Shown here: piece after piece, positions 34,077 through 41,096 of the stretch | Numbering within the stretch: the stretch's first letter is position 1 | Layout of the letters: the number at the start of each line of letters is the position of its first letter | Source: Chitinophagales bacterium | GTDB taxonomy: Bacteria; Bacteroidota; Bacteroidia; Chitinophagales; Saprospiraceae | Direction of reading: 5' to 3' | DNA length: 41,096 bases | NCBI GenBank assembly: GCA_022360175.1 | Contig: JAKSDI010000068.1 | Coordinates: 1-41,096, forward strand | Program-made: the position numbers and the translations under genes | Notes under the pieces: generated by a model | The model's input: the letters and a program-made list of their open reading frames with translations, nothing else | Databases searched by the model: none | Told to the model about the DNA's origin: nothing

Positions 34077-34799
34077 TTACAGTTCACACTCGCAATTTGC
34101 ATTTACAGTACCTACATTCCCATTTTCGTCTATACAATCGTTTCCAATCATCCATTGGTTATCTGGGCAGTCAAATTCACACTCGCAGTTAGCGGATACA
34201 ATACCAAAGTGGCCATTGCCATTACTGGATTCACACAAATCGCCAATGTCAAGCCCTAGGTCAGGGCAATCAACTTGTTGTCCAGTTTCACATTCGCAAT
34301 TCGCAGAAACTACTCCTGTGTTGCCATTCGCATCTACACAAGGATCACCTATGTTCAGTCCTAGGTCGGGACAATCAACTTGTTGTCCTGTATCACATTC
34401 ACAGTTCGCAGAAACTACTCCTGTATTACCATTCGCATCTACGCATGGATCACCTATGTTTAGTCCTAGGTCGGGACAATCAAGCTGCTGTCCAGTTTCA
34501 CATTCGCAATTCGCATTCACAGTACCTACATTGCCGTTCGCATCTATACAATCATTTCCAATCATCCACTGATTATCCGGGCAGTCGAACTCACACTCAC
34601 AATTAGCAGAAATAATTCCAAAGTGACCGTTCCCATTAGTAGATTCGCACAAATCGCCAATACTGAGTTCAACACCTTCGCAGTCGAATAAAGGGATTAA
34701 AGTCGTTTCATCCAGATTGTCCTGTTCGCAGGAAACAAGGAATACTAAGCTAACAATAAATGCTTTAGTGCAGAAAGTTATCCAATTTGTGTTCTTCAT
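34077..34799 (-). CDS. Lipoprotein of six tandem Cys-rich repeats
   Basis: 240 residues with a lipobox (VFLVSC, Cys24). From about residue 39 there are six units of 31-35 residues, each beginning with Asp-Cys and ending NCEC, with a middle [IG][DN].C and an Asn/Gly-rich turn. Units 3 and 4 are nearly identical; units 1-2 recur as units 5-6, so the array grew both by single-unit and by two-unit duplication. Four Cys per unit suggest disulfide-linked, EGF-like or Ca-binding modules on the cell surface. Repeats of this kind are frequent in Lewinella-like proteins, usually as part of larger adhesins. It lies upstream of the ECF sigma unit on the same strand. Confidence 0.8.
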   Translation of the reverse strand: MKNTNWITFCTKAFIVSLVFLVSCEQDNLDETTLIPLFDCEGVELSIGDLCESTNGNGHFGIISANCECEFDCPDNQWMIGNDCIDANGNVGTVNANCECETGQQLDCPDLGLNIGDPCVDANGNTGVVSANCECDTGQQVDCPDLGLNIGDPCVDANGNTGVVSANCECETGQQVDCPDLGLDIGDLCESSNGNGHFGIVSANCECEFDCPDNQWMIGNDCIDENGNVGTVNANCECEL

Positions 34800-34816
34800 T
34801 TTTGTTCATTTTGTGA

Positions 34817-34954
34817 CCAAGTAGCAATTGACAAAAAATCAAAACTATCGACTCATTTAAACCCTATGGATGATTAGCCATCAAGTGTTTGTTTACCATT
34901 AGAAGTACTCGCATAGAGAACATTGATAAATTTTCATTTCGTCTTGCTACTTGG
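34817..34954. repeat. Separated 11-bp inverted repeat in a divergent promoter gap
   Basis: CCAAGTAGCAA (34817-34827) and TTGCTACTTGG (34944-34954) are exact inverted copies 116 bases apart. They flank most of the gap between the lipoprotein and the T9SS hydrolase genes. The gap 34800-35097 has no gene visible. Confidence 0.5.
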
Positions 34955-35097
34955 CTGATTTTACTACTTATATCCTGGGGGCAACATAAATGTGACACTT
35001 GACGGAAAAAAGTATTGTACGAGCTTAGATGGAATTTGTATAAGTGAGTTCTAAACCTTTGGTAGTCAATGAAGTCTAATAGTCTAAAAGCAAAACT

Positions 35098-36378
35098 ATG
35101 AAGGAGCCATTATTTTTAATACTCACTTTTATGCTTCATTTTTTATGCCATGGGCAATTAAGCCATCTGGAGATCGCAGCCATTTCAACTCACTCTGAGA
35201 TTGATCTGGATTATACAGAAGGAGATACAGTGAAACATCAAATCTTCGTCAATCAGTTTGTGCCTTCTAGAAATAAGCTATTAGTTTTTCTTCCAGGAAC
35301 AGGGGGGCGGCCCAAGGATCATTATAGCGAGTTTTGCAAAACTGCGGCTAATGAAGGATATCATGCTATTGGTTTGGTTTATAAAAATACCACTTCTATT
35401 TCTGGTATCTGTGGAACAATGGCTACTACGGACCCTTTGTGTTCAGAAAATGCCCGGATGGAAATAATCTATGGTACAAATTTAAGTGAAGAAGTAGAGG
35501 TTGATACTGCTAATAGCATCCTGAATCGATTGACTAGATTACTGTATTATTTGGCGAGTAATTACCCTGCTAAAGGCTGGGAGCATTATATAGATGTATC
35601 CACAATGAGTTTGCACTGGGGAAATATTGCTTTGGCGGGGCACTCTCAGGGAGGAGGGCATGCAGCACTTATCGCTAGAGATAATATAGTAAACAGAGTC
35701 TTGTTTTTTAATTGCCCATCAGATGTGAATTTAAATATACCTACTCCTCTAAATCAACCTTCCTGGTTTTATGACACTCCTATTACACCAGACTCCTGTT
35801 ATTATGCTTTTTACCATCAGCAAAATGGAGGGCCTAATAGATTGGCCATTTATAATTTGTTTGGCTTAGGAAATTATGGAGAAGCTGTTAATGTAGATAA
35901 TACCTCCCCTGATTATAATTATACACATATCTTATATTCAGACTCTACAAGTTTTGATTATGATACCTATATCAATTACACTTGTGATGAGACACCACCT
36001 ATCAATCCGGCATACAACCCTCACTCTGATATAATAATAGACTGTGAAATACCTAGAGATGTCTTCAATAATAATCCATATGAAGAGGTATGGCAGTATA
36101 TGCTTATCAATGATGTCTCTTTATCAATAACTTCTAATCAGGAGCGTGCTGCAAAAAAAGAAACCATACCTATATATCCCAACCCAACAAGTGGAGCTAT
36201 TCATCTAACGGTTAAAGACGAGAAACTTAGTTTATCTATCTATTCATCTACTGGTATTTTAATGGGGCAGTATTTTAATGAAAAAACGATAGATCTATCG
36301 GATTATCCTATGGGGATTTATATTATTGATGTGCGATTGAAGCAAGGGCAATTTTCAAAACTTGTGCTTAAGAATTAG
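35098..36378 (+). CDS. T9SS-exported alpha/beta hydrolase
   Basis: 426 residues. The signal peptide (MKEPLFLILTFMLHFLCHGQ) is followed by an alpha/beta hydrolase domain (about 40-330): VFLPGTGGRPKDHYSEF as oxyanion region, GHSQGGGHAALIAR with Ser183 as nucleophile, and a late His (YTHILYSD or HSD around 285-325) as a candidate. The last ~70 residues, from PIYPNPTSG to LVLKN, form a T9SS type A sorting domain, so the enzyme is sent across the outer membrane. Cys residues in the mature part could form disulfides. The substrate is unknown. Confidence 0.85.
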   Translation: MKEPLFLILTFMLHFLCHGQLSHLEIAAISTHSEIDLDYTEGDTVKHQIFVNQFVPSRNKLLVFLPGTGGRPKDHYSEFCKTAANEGYHAIGLVYKNTTSISGICGTMATTDPLCSENARMEIIYGTNLSEEVEVDTANSILNRLTRLLYYLASNYPAKGWEHYIDVSTMSLHWGNIALAGHSQGGGHAALIARDNIVNRVLFFNCPSDVNLNIPTPLNQPSWFYDTPITPDSCYYAFYHQQNGGPNRLAIYNLFGLGNYGEAVNVDNTSPDYNYTHILYSDSTSFDYDTYINYTCDETPPINPAYNPHSDIIIDCEIPRDVFNNNPYEEVWQYMLINDVSLSITSNQERAAKKETIPIYPNPTSGAIHLTVKDEKLSLSIYSSTGILMGQYFNEKTIDLSDYPMGIYIIDVRLKQGQFSKLVLKN

Positions 36379-36447
36379 GTATGAGTATTCATTTTATCAT
36401 TTGTTAATGAAAGAGAGTAGAATGTGTTGGATTTTTGTTCAAAAACA

Positions 36448-37347
36448 ATGATAATGCTAATGACAACAATTACACTCTTCAACGCTGGAATACAATCACC
36501 TGCACCTGAAAGTGAAAACATAAATATAGAAAATCAGAATGTTACTTTAAGCGCCACTATATATGCTAAAGCTGATGCTGAAACCATCCTGCTGTTGCAT
36601 GGAGGTCCTGGTGTGCCAAATGAAATGAAGGAGGTAGCTAATCTTTTGAGTGAACAATACCAGGTCATTTTTTTTGAGCAAAGAGGAACGGGCAATTCCA
36701 GGTGTTCAGATTGTAGTTACACAATGAATGACTATATATCGGATATAGATGCCATTGCTGCCTTCTTTGGCCTAAATAAATTTCACCTTTATGGGCATTC
36801 ATGGGGAGGGCTTTATGCTCAAATCTATGCCGAAGAGCATCCATCTAGAATTAAAAGCCTCTTTTTATGTAGCCCAAGCTCTGGTACTAATGAAAACTGG
36901 AAAGCAACAGAGATGGAGGTGATGAATTATAATAAGAGAGCTTGCTCTAATGGAGAATGGATGAAAATGGGTTGGAATTCTTTATTGGGCAGGTTGGGAA
37001 ATGACAAGGCTTATAGAAAGTTATTTAAACAGGTATACCAAAACTATCATAGCAATTTTATTAAACAGGAAACATCGAAAGAAGAACTTGAAAAAATATT
37101 TTCCGATCCTATAAATAAGACTCGAAAAGAAATCATAAAGTATAAACCACTTCTTCCTATGGTTGATCCTGTGTTTCCAATTTGCATTACTTATGGAGAA
37201 AGTGATATTTATGGTGATAGTAAGAATAAGCTAATAGATCGCTATCCTACAGCTGAGCTGCATATGCTAGAAAAATGTGGACATATCCCATGGCTCCATA
37301 ATCCAGCAGCGTTTAATAAAATACTGGATAGATTTTATGGGTTATGA
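36448..37347 (+). CDS. Alpha/beta hydrolase, proline-iminopeptidase-like
   Basis: About 299 residues from the ATG at 36448 (a GTG at 36424 is also possible). Residues ~42-52 read LHGGPGVPNEM, the HGGPG oxyanion motif of the prolyl aminopeptidase group, followed by FEQRGTGNSRCS, the nucleophile elbow GHSWGG (Ser118) and KCGHIPWLHNP with the catalytic His. The N-terminus is hydrophobic (MIMLMTTITLF) and may be a short signal peptide. A cap region with many Lys/Asn residues lies between 145 and 235. The codon use is more A/T-rich than in the upstream operons. It may act on N-terminal Pro peptides or small esters. Confidence 0.82.
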   Translation: MIMLMTTITLFNAGIQSPAPESENINIENQNVTLSATIYAKADAETILLLHGGPGVPNEMKEVANLLSEQYQVIFFEQRGTGNSRCSDCSYTMNDYISDIDAIAAFFGLNKFHLYGHSWGGLYAQIYAEEHPSRIKSLFLCSPSSGTNENWKATEMEVMNYNKRACSNGEWMKMGWNSLLGRLGNDKAYRKLFKQVYQNYHSNFIKQETSKEELEKIFSDPINKTRKEIIKYKPLLPMVDPVFPICITYGESDIYGDSKNKLIDRYPTAELHMLEKCGHIPWLHNPAAFNKILDRFYGL

Positions 37348-37445
37348 ATAAAAATATAGTTGGGAAAATAGAATTAATCAGTACGTTTGAGTAATATACA
37401 ATTAAGATTTTTTTATTATATACCACTAAGCAAACACTCTAGAAT

Positions 37446-37895
37446 ATGAGGTATGCTCACACCAATATTATCAGTAATGATTGGAGAAAACTGTCTCATT
37501 TTTATGTAAAAATATTTGAATGTAAAATTGTTCCTCCCATTAGAAATCAATCGGGAGACTGGCTTTCCAGGGGGACAGGGGTGGAAAATGCAAGATTAGA
37601 AGGTGCTCATTTACTCTTGCCAGGTTATGGAGAAAAGGGGCCAACTTTGGAGATTTATCAGTATGAGAATATTGAACCACAAGAAGCTGTTCACCCTAAT
37701 ACAAGGGGGATTGGTCATTTAGCTTTTGAAGTTGATAATGTGGAAAAAGTCCTACAGCAGATGGAATTAAACGGAGGAAGTAGGTCGGGCGAAGTCACCT
37801 CCAGGCTAGTAGAAGGCGTTGGCAAAATTACTTTTGTTTATGCAAGAGATCCTGAAGGTAATTTGATTGAATTACAAAATTGGGAAAAGGAATGA
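37446..37895 (+). CDS. VOC-family protein (glyoxalase/dioxygenase fold)
   Basis: 149 residues with the paired beta-alpha-beta-beta-beta units of the vicinal oxygen chelate fold: RYAHTNIISNDWRKLSHFYVKIF at the start, TLEIYQYE in the middle, GIGHLAFEVDNVEKVLQQM at the second unit and FVYARDPEGNLIELQNW at the end. Metal ligands probably are His4 or nearby, Glu68-region, His in GHLAF and Glu in LIELQ. Possible roles include glyoxalase-like or resistance functions; none is distinctive. Its stop overlaps the methyltransferase ATG (ATGA), so they are coupled. Confidence 0.85.
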   Translation: MRYAHTNIISNDWRKLSHFYVKIFECKIVPPIRNQSGDWLSRGTGVENARLEGAHLLLPGYGEKGPTLEIYQYENIEPQEAVHPNTRGIGHLAFEVDNVEKVLQQMELNGGSRSGEVTSRLVEGVGKITFVYARDPEGNLIELQNWEKE

Positions 37896-38647
37896 AGAAA
37901 CTAATAGACAACTTTTCGAAACAGTCCACGACTTATAAAAAATATAGGCCAGAATACCCTACGGATTTATACGATGTGATCTTGAATATGTGTCAAGAGC
38001 GGAATGAATGCTGGGATTGTGGGACAGGAAATGGACAAGTAGCGAAAGAATTATCAAAACACTTTAAGAAAGTCTCAGCAACGGATATCAGTGAAAATCA
38101 GATAAAACTAGCTGAAAAGAGAGCGAATATCGATTATCGGGTTGTAAGGGCCGAAAATACAGATTTTGAAGAAAATCAATTCGATTTAATAACGGTTGCT
38201 CAGGCTGTTCATTGGTTCGATTTTCAAAGTTTTTATAAAGAAGTACGAAGAGTGGGGAGAGTAGGTGGTATCATTTGTATTTGGGGGTATGGCCTATTGA
38301 AAATAGAGAAAGGCCTGGATGAAGTAATTAGTAAGTTTTATCGTGAAATTATTGGTCCTTATTGGAATGAAGAAAGAAAACACATTGATGCGGAATACGA
38401 AACGATAGAATTTGATTTTAAAGAATTAGAAAACCCAAAGGATTTATCTATTCAAGCAACTTGGAGCTATCACCAACTAATTGGTTACCTGAACTCATGG
38501 TCGAGTGTTCAAAACTATATAAAGGAAAACGGAGGTGAAAACCCGGTAGAAGTAATAGCAGAAGAAATATCGCGGATATGGAAAGAAGGTGAAGTTAAGC
38601 AAGTGAGGTTCCCTGTTTTTATGAAAATGGGTTTAATAGAGAAATAA
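37892..38647 (+). CDS. Class I SAM-dependent methyltransferase
   Basis: 251 residues from the ATG that overlaps the VOC stop by four bases. Motif I is WDCGTGNGQVAKEL, motif II region SATDISENQIKLAEKRA, then VRAENTDFEENQFDLITVAQAVHWFDF (post II and III), typical of small-molecule methyltransferases of the Methyltransf_11 kind. The rest matches the family that includes trans-aconitate- and ubiquinone-like enzymes, but the acceptor is unknown. Co-translation with a VOC protein suggests they act on the same compound. Confidence 0.88.
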   Translation: MKKLIDNFSKQSTTYKKYRPEYPTDLYDVILNMCQERNECWDCGTGNGQVAKELSKHFKKVSATDISENQIKLAEKRANIDYRVVRAENTDFEENQFDLITVAQAVHWFDFQSFYKEVRRVGRVGGIICIWGYGLLKIEKGLDEVISKFYREIIGPYWNEERKHIDAEYETIEFDFKELENPKDLSIQATWSYHQLIGYLNSWSSVQNYIKENGGENPVEVIAEEISRIWKEGEVKQVRFPVFMKMGLIEK

Positions 38648-38732
38648 ACCAGTTCTATCGATATACTTTTTGTTTAGCAATAATCGTCCCTCCACGCACT
38701 GCCTATTTCCCTTAGCATTGCGTAAAAAAGAA

Positions 38733-39836
38733 ATGAAAAATTTAACACTGATCACAATTTTATTGTTCTTTGGAGGCGTAGCAAAAAGCCAGTTTCATAC
38801 CTTGACAATGCCGCAGCCGAGCCCACCGGTATTGGAGCAACAACGTATAGGCGTTACTCAAATTGAAATTGCATACAATAGCCCATCTGTAAGAGGCCGT
38901 GATATTTGGAATGACCCAAATACAATCCCACAGAAAGGAGAGCCTATTCCCTGGCGTGCGGGTGCTAATGAAAATACGACCATCAGTTTTAGTGATGATG
39001 TAATGATTGAAGGCCAGAAATTGAAGGCAGGTAAATATGGTTTTCATATAATTCCTGATGGTCATAATCATACGCTTCTATTTGCCTCTGTAAATAATTA
39101 TTGGGGGAGTTATTATCTGGATGTGGATAAGGATGTTGAGTTGAAAGTAGAAGTAAAAGATACGAGTGCTGCTTTTTCAGAACACCTGAATTTTGAATTT
39201 ACTAACAGAACCAGCAATTCGGTACAAATTGCATTGGTATGGGGTGATAGAAAAATCCCTTTTACAGTAGAAGTAGACCTGATAGGAACAACGGTGGCCA
39301 AGTTGCGCTATGAACTTAATGGAGAGAATACCTACCAATGGGAGGCATGGAATGATGCTGCCGCCTGGTGCCTGGATCACGATGCCAATTTAGATGAAGC
39401 CCTAAGCTGGGTGGAGCGTTCTATAGACGGAGGTTATGGAGGCTTTTCAGCCAATAAGAATCTGACTAATATGAGTACAAAAGCCAGATTGTTACACAAA
39501 CTGGAACGAAAGCAAGAGTTGAATGAATTGTTAAAGGAAGCTCAAAGTATGCACTATAGTGTTGATGAAGCTCACTATTTCTCTTCTGCACTTCTGCAGA
39601 TAGCAATGGATAAAGAGGCGGCTAGTTTTATTAAAGGCAGCCTGAATACTTATCAGGATGATTGGGTACTTCAGTATTTTGGAGCTGTGGCACATTATTA
39701 TCAAAAAGACACTGACAAAATGAATGATTATATTGCTGCCTGTACCAAATCATGCCCTCAGGGATTTGTTCCCAGGCTTGAGGCTGTCGCCGAACAAATG
39801 AAGGCAGGAACTTATCAGTACAGAGGGCGTGGGTAA
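38733..39836 (+). CDS. DUF2911-domain secreted protein with helical C-terminal repeats
   Basis: 367 residues from the ATG at 38733, which gives a signal peptide (LTLITILLFFGGVAKSQ); an in-frame ATG 63 bases earlier would bury it. Residues ~20-170 are a DUF2911 domain: MPQPSPPV, ITQIEIAYNSPSVRGRDIW-like start, PWRAGANENTTISFSDDV, LKAGKYGFHIIP and SYYLDV. Residues ~200-367 form paired helices with TPR-like spacing (WEAWNDAAAWCLDHDANLDEALSWVERSI, QELNELLKEAQSMHY, DWVLQYFGAVAHYYQKD). The domain is common in Bacteroidota with no known activity. The 38648-38732 gap is empty. Confidence 0.85.
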   Translation: MKNLTLITILLFFGGVAKSQFHTLTMPQPSPPVLEQQRIGVTQIEIAYNSPSVRGRDIWNDPNTIPQKGEPIPWRAGANENTTISFSDDVMIEGQKLKAGKYGFHIIPDGHNHTLLFASVNNYWGSYYLDVDKDVELKVEVKDTSAAFSEHLNFEFTNRTSNSVQIALVWGDRKIPFTVEVDLIGTTVAKLRYELNGENTYQWEAWNDAAAWCLDHDANLDEALSWVERSIDGGYGGFSANKNLTNMSTKARLLHKLERKQELNELLKEAQSMHYSVDEAHYFSSALLQIAMDKEAASFIKGSLNTYQDDWVLQYFGAVAHYYQKDTDKMNDYIAACTKSCPQGFVPRLEAVAEQMKAGTYQYRGRG

Positions 39837-39896
39837 GAGAGGAGCTTGCCTTTAAAGCAATATTATATTTTAGCAAAGCAAAATAGCATTTTGAAT

Positions 39897-39933
39897 AGTT
39901 CGTTGGTGTCTCCAGGCATCAACGGACTATTTA
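39897..39933 (+). terminator. Terminator-like hairpin after the DUF2911 gene
   Basis: A 12-bp stem with two G-T pairs (39897-39908 with 39917-39928) and an 8-base loop is followed by ATTTAAAA. It is 60 bases after the stop. Confidence 0.5.
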
Positions 39934-40063
39934 AAATAATAGCCTATACAGCAAAGTATTTACTTTAAACAGTGTTGTTGACTTCCCTTGTTTGAAGGCA
40001 AAGAAATTTTTAGTAAATTTAGACAAGCTCTTAAGTACACTGTATTAACTAATATCTAGAAAT

Positions 40064-40723
40064 ATGAAACGCTTATCTCTCTTATTCTTCCTATTAGTCA
40101 ACTGTGCGTTGTGTGCTCAGAATACTGAAATTACCACAGGCTATATTCAAACTAATTTTTTTGATCCTGACAGAGATGAACACTACAACCTGTCTAATTA
40201 TTCCAATAGAGGTGGATTTGGGCTGGGGTTAGCAATTGAAAATGTGATGATAGATTCTGTAAGAGTACGATTTACTTTGAGTTATAGCAAATACGGTGGA
40301 AAAATAAGTAACTATAATGGCGGAAAAGGCTCGGGTACGATTACAAGGGTAAATATGAATAAATCCATTGTGTCTTTAGGCTTTTTTCCTCTGAATTTCA
40401 GAATTTTAAATCGGATTGACTTAAATTTTGGATTCGAAGGCTCCATATTGCTTCATGAGCGTTTCAGCGGAACTAGTAGTAAGTGGAACATCATAGGTGG
40501 AGGTGGAACTCAAAACCTGAACGAAGAAGAACGCTTTAATGCTATATCCTATACAGGAGTTTGTGGCCGCCTGGCCTATGACTTTAAATGGTCAGAACAA
40601 ATTACTATATCACCTCAATATTCTTTCCATTTAGGCCTAACAAGAGAATTTAAAGATCATATTAAGGGAACTAAATCTAGAAGGCAATTCTTTGGATTAG
40701 GGATTCAATGGGCATGGAAGTAG
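40064..40723 (+). CDS. Putative outer-membrane beta-barrel protein
   Basis: 219 residues with a signal peptide (LLFFLLVNCALCAQ). The mature part alternates short polar turns with amphipathic strands (FGLGLAIENVMIDSVRVRFTLSYSKY, SIVSLGFFPLNFRIL, ISPQYSFHLGLTREF) and ends with RQFFGLGIQWAWK, close to the aromatic C-terminus expected of a barrel recognised by BAM. The size fits an 8-strand OmpA/OmpW/PorT-like barrel. There is no plug or OmpA peptidoglycan domain. No function can be assigned. Confidence 0.75.
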   Translation: MKRLSLLFFLLVNCALCAQNTEITTGYIQTNFFDPDRDEHYNLSNYSNRGGFGLGLAIENVMIDSVRVRFTLSYSKYGGKISNYNGGKGSGTITRVNMNKSIVSLGFFPLNFRILNRIDLNFGFEGSILLHERFSGTSSKWNIIGGGGTQNLNEEERFNAISYTGVCGRLAYDFKWSEQITISPQYSFHLGLTREFKDHIKGTKSRRQFFGLGIQWAWK

Positions 40724-40727
40724 AGAC

Positions 40728-40919
40728 GTGGAAAGGATCTTAAAGAAGATCATGTACCCTGGAAATTTAGGCTTTTCATATAATGTATATGCTTGTAATT
40801 TAAACCACTTCAAGGAAAGCAATTATATTTATAGATATTTAGAGCCTGTTTGGGATTTATTAATCGGACTCATTTCGCCACTAATTGGGTTATATCTTGT
40901 TGGGAGAACGCTCATTTAG
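40728..40919 (+). CDS. Possible small membrane protein (weak)
   Basis: A 63-codon frame starting with GTG five bases after the barrel gene. The C-terminal third (WDLLIGLISPLIGLYLVG) looks like one membrane helix. An ATG at 40752 is another start. It has no family signature and overlaps the edge of a hairpin-rich region, so it may be a chance frame. Confidence 0.3.
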   Translation: MERILKKIMYPGNLGFSYNVYACNLNHFKESNYIYRYLEPVWDLLIGLISPLIGLYLVGRTLI

Positions 40920-41096
40920 CTTGCTCCTCCGCTAAAGCTACGGCGGCACGCGGATGGCTAAAATATATGCAGCCCATCCGCTATGCGGTTCACTCGCTCA
41001 AAAGTCTTCAAGACTTTTGCTCTACGAGTTCGCTCTTTCAGGCCTTATCTAATCCAATTAATGACAAAATCGTCTCAAAGAACAAATTCCCAAACA
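40920..41096. repeat. Hairpin-rich non-coding tail sharing a phrase with 30034-30058
   Basis: It contains cctccgctaaagct followed by c-gcg-cacgc at 40927-40950, nearly repeating 30034-30058. GCGGATGG/CCATCCGC arms form a hairpin (40950-40981), and AAAAGTCTT-c-AAGACTTTT is a near-perfect palindrome (41000-41018). No gene is seen. The element continues beyond the window. Confidence 0.55.

Noticed and set aside
34072-34572. A 166-residue plus-strand frame rich in Ser and Pro repeats
   Set aside because: It is the mirror of the Cys-rich repeat gene on the other strand; its repeats come from that gene, and it has no start context or signal peptide.

Overview
The window looks like a piece of a Bacteroidota chromosome, most likely a Saprospiria/Lewinella-type marine or environmental member. 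The basis is low to moderate GC, two secreted proteins ending in type IX secretion (T9SS) type A sorting domains, putative promoters of the Bacteroidota form TTTG-N19/20-TAnnTTTG, the skp/ompH-skp/ompH-murI gene order, a bifunctional HisIE and several ECF sigma factors. I see no rRNA, tRNA, CRISPR array, transposase or phage gene.

Layout. 1-170: a non-coding multi-hairpin repeat. 190-7930: an unknown secreted protein; the minus-strand group ompH-ompH-murI; a CrtA-like monooxygenase, an alpha/beta hydrolase and hemW; a C39/C70-like papain-fold lipoprotein with a small secreted partner; hisIE. 8077-12197: a T9SS cargo protein with dockerin-like loops and a beta-CASP metallo-beta-lactamase nuclease. 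12290-12447: a second, inverted copy of the multi-hairpin repeat.

12531-23980 is the most striking part. It is a divergent cell-surface modification locus. On the minus strand are a GT4 glycosyltransferase and a sulfotransferase-GT4 fusion. On the plus strand are three tandem carbohydrate-type sulfotransferases, a fatty-acyl-AMP ligase fused to an acyl carrier protein, two tandem MBOAT acyltransferases and a membrane-anchored SGNH-fold protein, closed by a strong terminator. Ligase, carrier, MBOAT and SGNH protein repeat the logic of the Dlt D-alanylation pathway, but with a predicted fatty acyl group. My inference is that the locus builds a surface glycan or glycolipid and decorates it with sulfate and acyl groups.

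24200-29823: murA with Asp instead of Cys at the fosfomycin-binding position; an erythromycin-esterase-family lipoprotein preceded by a hairpin holding a 12-codon leader ORF; an esterase-TPR protein; an FNR-type regulator with a perfect FNR-like box at its 3' end and a membrane protein just downstream; a small lipoprotein. 29824-30433 is a non-coding island with several hairpins. 30434-34799 holds two ECF sigma-factor units, one with an ABM-type lipoprotein and one with a membrane-anchored beta-barrel-like protein, and a lipoprotein made of six Cys-rich repeats. 35098-40919 holds accessory genes: a T9SS hydrolase, a proline-iminopeptidase-like hydrolase, a VOC protein, a methyltransferase, a DUF2911 protein and a porin-like protein. 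The last ~180 bases are hairpin-rich non-coding sequence.

All functional calls come from reading motifs; no database search was possible.
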